A stretch of 62,000 nt of DNA from Cryptomeria japonica (Eukaryota > Streptophyta > Pinopsida > Cupressales > Cupressaceae), in the NCBI RefSeq assembly GCF_030272615.1, contig NC_081415.1, forward strand, positions 108,768,406 to 108,830,405, given 5' to 3'. The translations under genes and the position numbers were made by a program. A model generated the notes under the pieces. That model made no database searches, was not told where the DNA came from, and worked only from the letters and a program-made list of their open reading frames with translations. This document shows, in pieces, positions 59,408 to 62,000 of the stretch (position 1 is its first letter; each line of letters starts with the position of its first letter).

Positions 59408-59830
59408 TTATATATATGTGGGGCGTATATGTAAATATATATACATACATATAGATATACGTTTTCATCTTTTTTTCTTGATTTCTCTCTGTAGTTAATT
59501 TTGGGTCTCTTTTATTTTTGTTTTCTTAATTTTGTAGTTTTATCTGTTGGTTTCCCTTAAGTTTTTTATTATTTTTTCTCTCTTCCTCTTTATTTATTTC
59601 TTTTCTCTTTCTAGGTCTAGTTAGGTGCCTTGTTCCTCATGTAGCTCCTCCCCTTCTCTCTCCTTTCCCCAAGCCTTTATGTAGTTTCTTGGTCTGCAAC
59701 TTATCAATTTTTATCCTTATGCTCTCTTGTATCATCCTGATGATGGATCATAGAGTGTGATCTAAAACGTTGATGCAAATTTTTTTTGACACAATTGAAT
59801 CCAAAAACATTTATGCAAAAACATATTTTT
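58991..59830 (+). mobile_element. PLE-D 3' UTR continued, beyond Tat-3
   Basis: (CA)n tracts, three repeats of CCATTTTCTTGCTTATTTC-like phrases each followed by a microsatellite or poly-C run (59127-59160 and 59211-59223), then ATATATGTGGGGCGTATATG and the conserved PLE tail (59460-59830). The tail is the reverse complement of 18785-19200 and 21590-21990. Long Thr/His- and Pro-rich frames here are repeat artefacts. Confidence 0.85.
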
Positions 59831-60361
59831 TAATTTTTAAATATTTAATGTAGACTTAAGCTTGACAGTTGTATTGACAGTTGGGCTAATTTTCTTTTTG
59901 CAATATTTTCAACTTTCTTCAAAACATGGTAAATTTTATATGAAAATTGGTCTCCCGACCAACTTGAATCCAACCATGTGGTCCATTTTGTCTTAGGAGA
60001 TCATTTGTCACACTTACCCCACAAAACCCTAATGGAAAACCAAGAAATCCATTTGACCCATCAATTTTCTAACCCTAAATCTATAAACAACCCATCATAA
60101 CAACAAATCTAAAACCCTTAGATCTATAATAAAGAACCTGCAAAAATCTCATATATTGCCACGTTTTTCACTCTTTCATGCGTTCCATAGATTCAACTCC
60201 TAGGGCTACAACATGACAACCATGACTCTGATACAAAATGAAAGGAAACTTGCAGGCATACAAATTCACATAACCCAAATGAGAAATCAAGGTAGATAAG
60301 CACTTAGAATATATATGTAAGAAAATAGACAAGAAACCCATCAAAGAGTGAAATAAGATAT
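59831..60361. other. Unassigned spacer
   Basis: AT-rich DNA without a recognised gene. GACTCTGATACAAAATG at about 60224-60240 resembles a decayed copia primer-binding site on the minus strand, but no LTR was defined beside it. Confidence 0.4.
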
Positions 60362-60976
60362 GTTGGGATCCAAGAACACTAAGAGAGGGGGGGGTGGGTG
60401 AATCAGTGTTCTATCAGAGTGGAGAAATTTAACCTTATTAACACAACAACTAGATGTGAAAAACATCCAAGTGCCAGGAAATGCCAAACAAGTCTCCCCC
60501 AATGGAAGACAACCAACAATCTCCCCAACATGATATGACAATGAGGTTCTAAACCAAAATATCTCTGTACCAATTAACCATCCATAGACCTGAACCAAAC
60601 TCCCCCAATGGGATACAACCAATCTGAAAATCCGTTCCTCCTCCTTGTGCCAATAATTTCCCCCTTAGACTGATATCTCTGTTGAGCTCTATTTTTCACA
60701 TAAATATCTCTCCCCCTTTGACATCAATGCCATAAATCTGACATAAACGTCAAAGAAAAATCATAAATCCTCTGAACCATACAACCGACTACTCCCTCTT
60801 AGTAGTAGCACCAACACATCAATCTGGAATGAATGATAGCTCTGATAATGTATACCAAACTGATGCCAATCAACATCACTCAAGTCTCTACCAAAGAGGC
60901 AGAAAACCCCAACCTATCTCTAAAGTACTGAAATGATTCCTCAAACCAATCTGACTTCATTTTCCCACCTACTCAT

Positions 60977-61267
60977 TCAAAAAATTATACTTGATAGAAA
61001 TACTGGATTCTTTGATATGCCAATAGCAACAAAGTTATTAGAATGAATAACTGCCGGTTCATTACAATCCAACTTTATATTCTTCAACATTTGCTTCATC
61101 CATATAACTTGTGTACAGTTAGTAGCAACATCAACATACTCAACTTTAGTACTAGATAAAGAAGTACATGATTGCTTCTTACTGATCCATGAAACAAGTT
61201 TCTTTCTAAGTAAGAAAGCTTCATCGGATGACCCTATCTGGTTACCTATATCTCTAGCCCAATCCAC
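60977..61267 (-). pseudogene. Copia-2 RNase H
   Basis: Open frame with DWARDIGNQIGSSDEAFLL, KLVSWISKKQSCTSLSSTKV, EYVDVATNCTQVIWMKQMLK and HSNNFVAIGISKNPVF, matching copia RNase H. The conserved Asp of CDN is Ser/Asn here (IHSNNFVAI), so activity would be lost. It lacks the C-terminal DIFTK-type motif present in copia-1. Confidence 0.85.
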
Positions 61268-62000
61268 ATCTAAACATGCTCATAGTGTGAAGTCATCATA
61301 AAACAAAAACCATACCATAAAATCCTTGAAAATATCTTAAAATCCTAGCTATCGGAGCAAGGATTCAACATAATCAATTCCTTCCATATGAGAATATCCA
61401 TTGCAAACCAATCAAGCCTAGTTCCAATAACATCCAAGTCCATGTGTTGTCCTTTTCTAACTGATCCAATTCCTCTTCCATAGCTTTCATCCAACACTCA
61501 TCCTTACAAGCTTCAATAACTGATGTCTATACAATTAAAGAAATTAAGCATACCTCATCAGCTGCCAACCTTCTTCTTGTCCAATTATCTGATCTTCTGA
61601 ATGATTCAACCTTACATACCTAGGAGTCTTCTAATTTTCTATTTCTTTGCTATGATCTTCAGTTACTATTAAATTTTCTGATACTGTCGGGGTAATTGGT
61701 TCAACATTCTGTTTTGGTACAGGTGCTATCAGTTCAATTATGACCATTTCCACTTCCATTTCTCACTTTGATTTGACCTTTGTACCGCTCATCCATCTTG
61801 ACATTTGTGCTCTCCATAATTCTCTGCAATCTCTTGTTATTGCATCTATATGCTTTTCTTTTATTAGAGTAACCAAGAAATATCCCTTCATCACATCTAA
61901 GATCAAACTTTCAATTCACTACCATAGATTCTAAAATACTTAATTGTAGATGTATGACCAAACCATAACTCATAAAGTGACTTACCGGTAAACCAAACTA
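61268..62000 (-). pseudogene. Copia-2 integrase end and RT entry, decayed
   Basis: From the right edge: WFGHTSTIKYFRIYGSE, then a frame break, then KFDLRCDEGIFLGYSNKRKA and YRCNNKRLQRIMESTNVKMD (about 61930-61800), as in copia pol after the DDE core. Further on, KAMEEELDQLEKDNTWTW (about 61485-61430) is the RT entry motif, followed by frameshifts. The RT catalytic region is missing between here and RNase H, so a large internal deletion is present. Confidence 0.8.

Larger units (their letters stand above)
60362..62000 (-). mobile_element. Copia-2: decayed Ty1/copia fragment running off the window
   Basis: On the minus strand, domain order from the right edge is end of integrase, RT entry, a deletion, RNase H (to about 60977), then a non-coding 3' part. 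Three G-rich tracts of the GGGGGAGA type (about 60499, 60605, 60715) resemble copia polypurine tracts. TGTTGGGATCC (plus, 60362) next to a G-run resembles the copia-1 and solo-LTR ends, so the outer boundary is set there tentatively. Confidence 0.7.

Noticed and set aside
60224-60240. Copia primer-binding site (minus strand TTGTATCAGAGTC)
   Set aside because: Two changes from the usual TGGTATCAGAGC and no LTR end beside it that I can define. It may be a remnant.
1-62000. CRISPR arrays, rRNA, tRNA, bacterial operons or a DNA transposon with terminal inverted repeats
   Set aside because: None seen. The spaced repeats at 12065 and 31235 have irregular spacers and lie inside a retroelement.

Overview
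The window is plant nuclear DNA, almost certainly from a conifer. It holds no intact host gene that I can support. It is a pile of decayed, nested retroelements: three Ty3/gypsy elements of the Tat type (gag, protease, reverse transcriptase, two RNase H domains, integrase), two Ty1/copia elements plus a solo copia LTR, and several fragments of a Penelope-like element (PLE) with a GIY-YIG endonuclease. In plants, GIY-YIG Penelope elements are best known from conifers (the Dryad lineage), and that is the main reason for the conifer call. No rRNA, tRNA, CRISPR or prokaryotic operon structure is visible.

Layout. 1-13998: Tat-1 (+), entered inside its 5' leader, with a broken gag-pol (722-8247), a long 3' region and a 3' LTR (13224-13998). 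13999-16350: unassigned DNA with a decayed PPR-like pseudogene on the minus strand. 16355-16887: large compound microsatellite. 16888-18713: old Tat-type LTR (-) split by a solo copia LTR (17165-18273) with a perfect 5-bp target duplication. 18785-22108: three PLE fragments, two of them head to head. 22109-33244: Tat-2 (+), a close relative of Tat-1 with no RT, RNase H or integrase core. 33405-36505 and 58991-59830: one PLE (PLE-D, +) split by Tat-3 (-, 36506-58990), which is itself split by copia-1 (-, 40670-48312). 60362-62000: part of a second copia element (-).

The most interesting object is a gene carried antisense in the 3' region of Tat-1 and Tat-2. In Tat-1 it runs from 12880 down to 10026. 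It encodes a plant mobile domain (PMD) protein with a coiled-coil tail. It appears to have its own TATA box, a 22-codon first exon, an intron of about 0.8 kb with GTAAGT and GCAG borders, and an in-frame (phase 0) second exon. The same TATA box, exon 1 and splice sites are present in Tat-2. The intron carries two minisatellites. One of them is the reverse complement of a minisatellite in the 5' leader of Tat-1.

Other points: Tat-2 keeps one reading frame from gag through a novel segment into the integrase tail, as expected of a non-autonomous lineage rather than random decay. Tat-1 and Tat-3 share a G-patch-like domain between protease and RT. All three Tat elements have a potential hairpin immediately before the polypurine tract. 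All assignments are from reading the sequence; no database search or alignment program was run.
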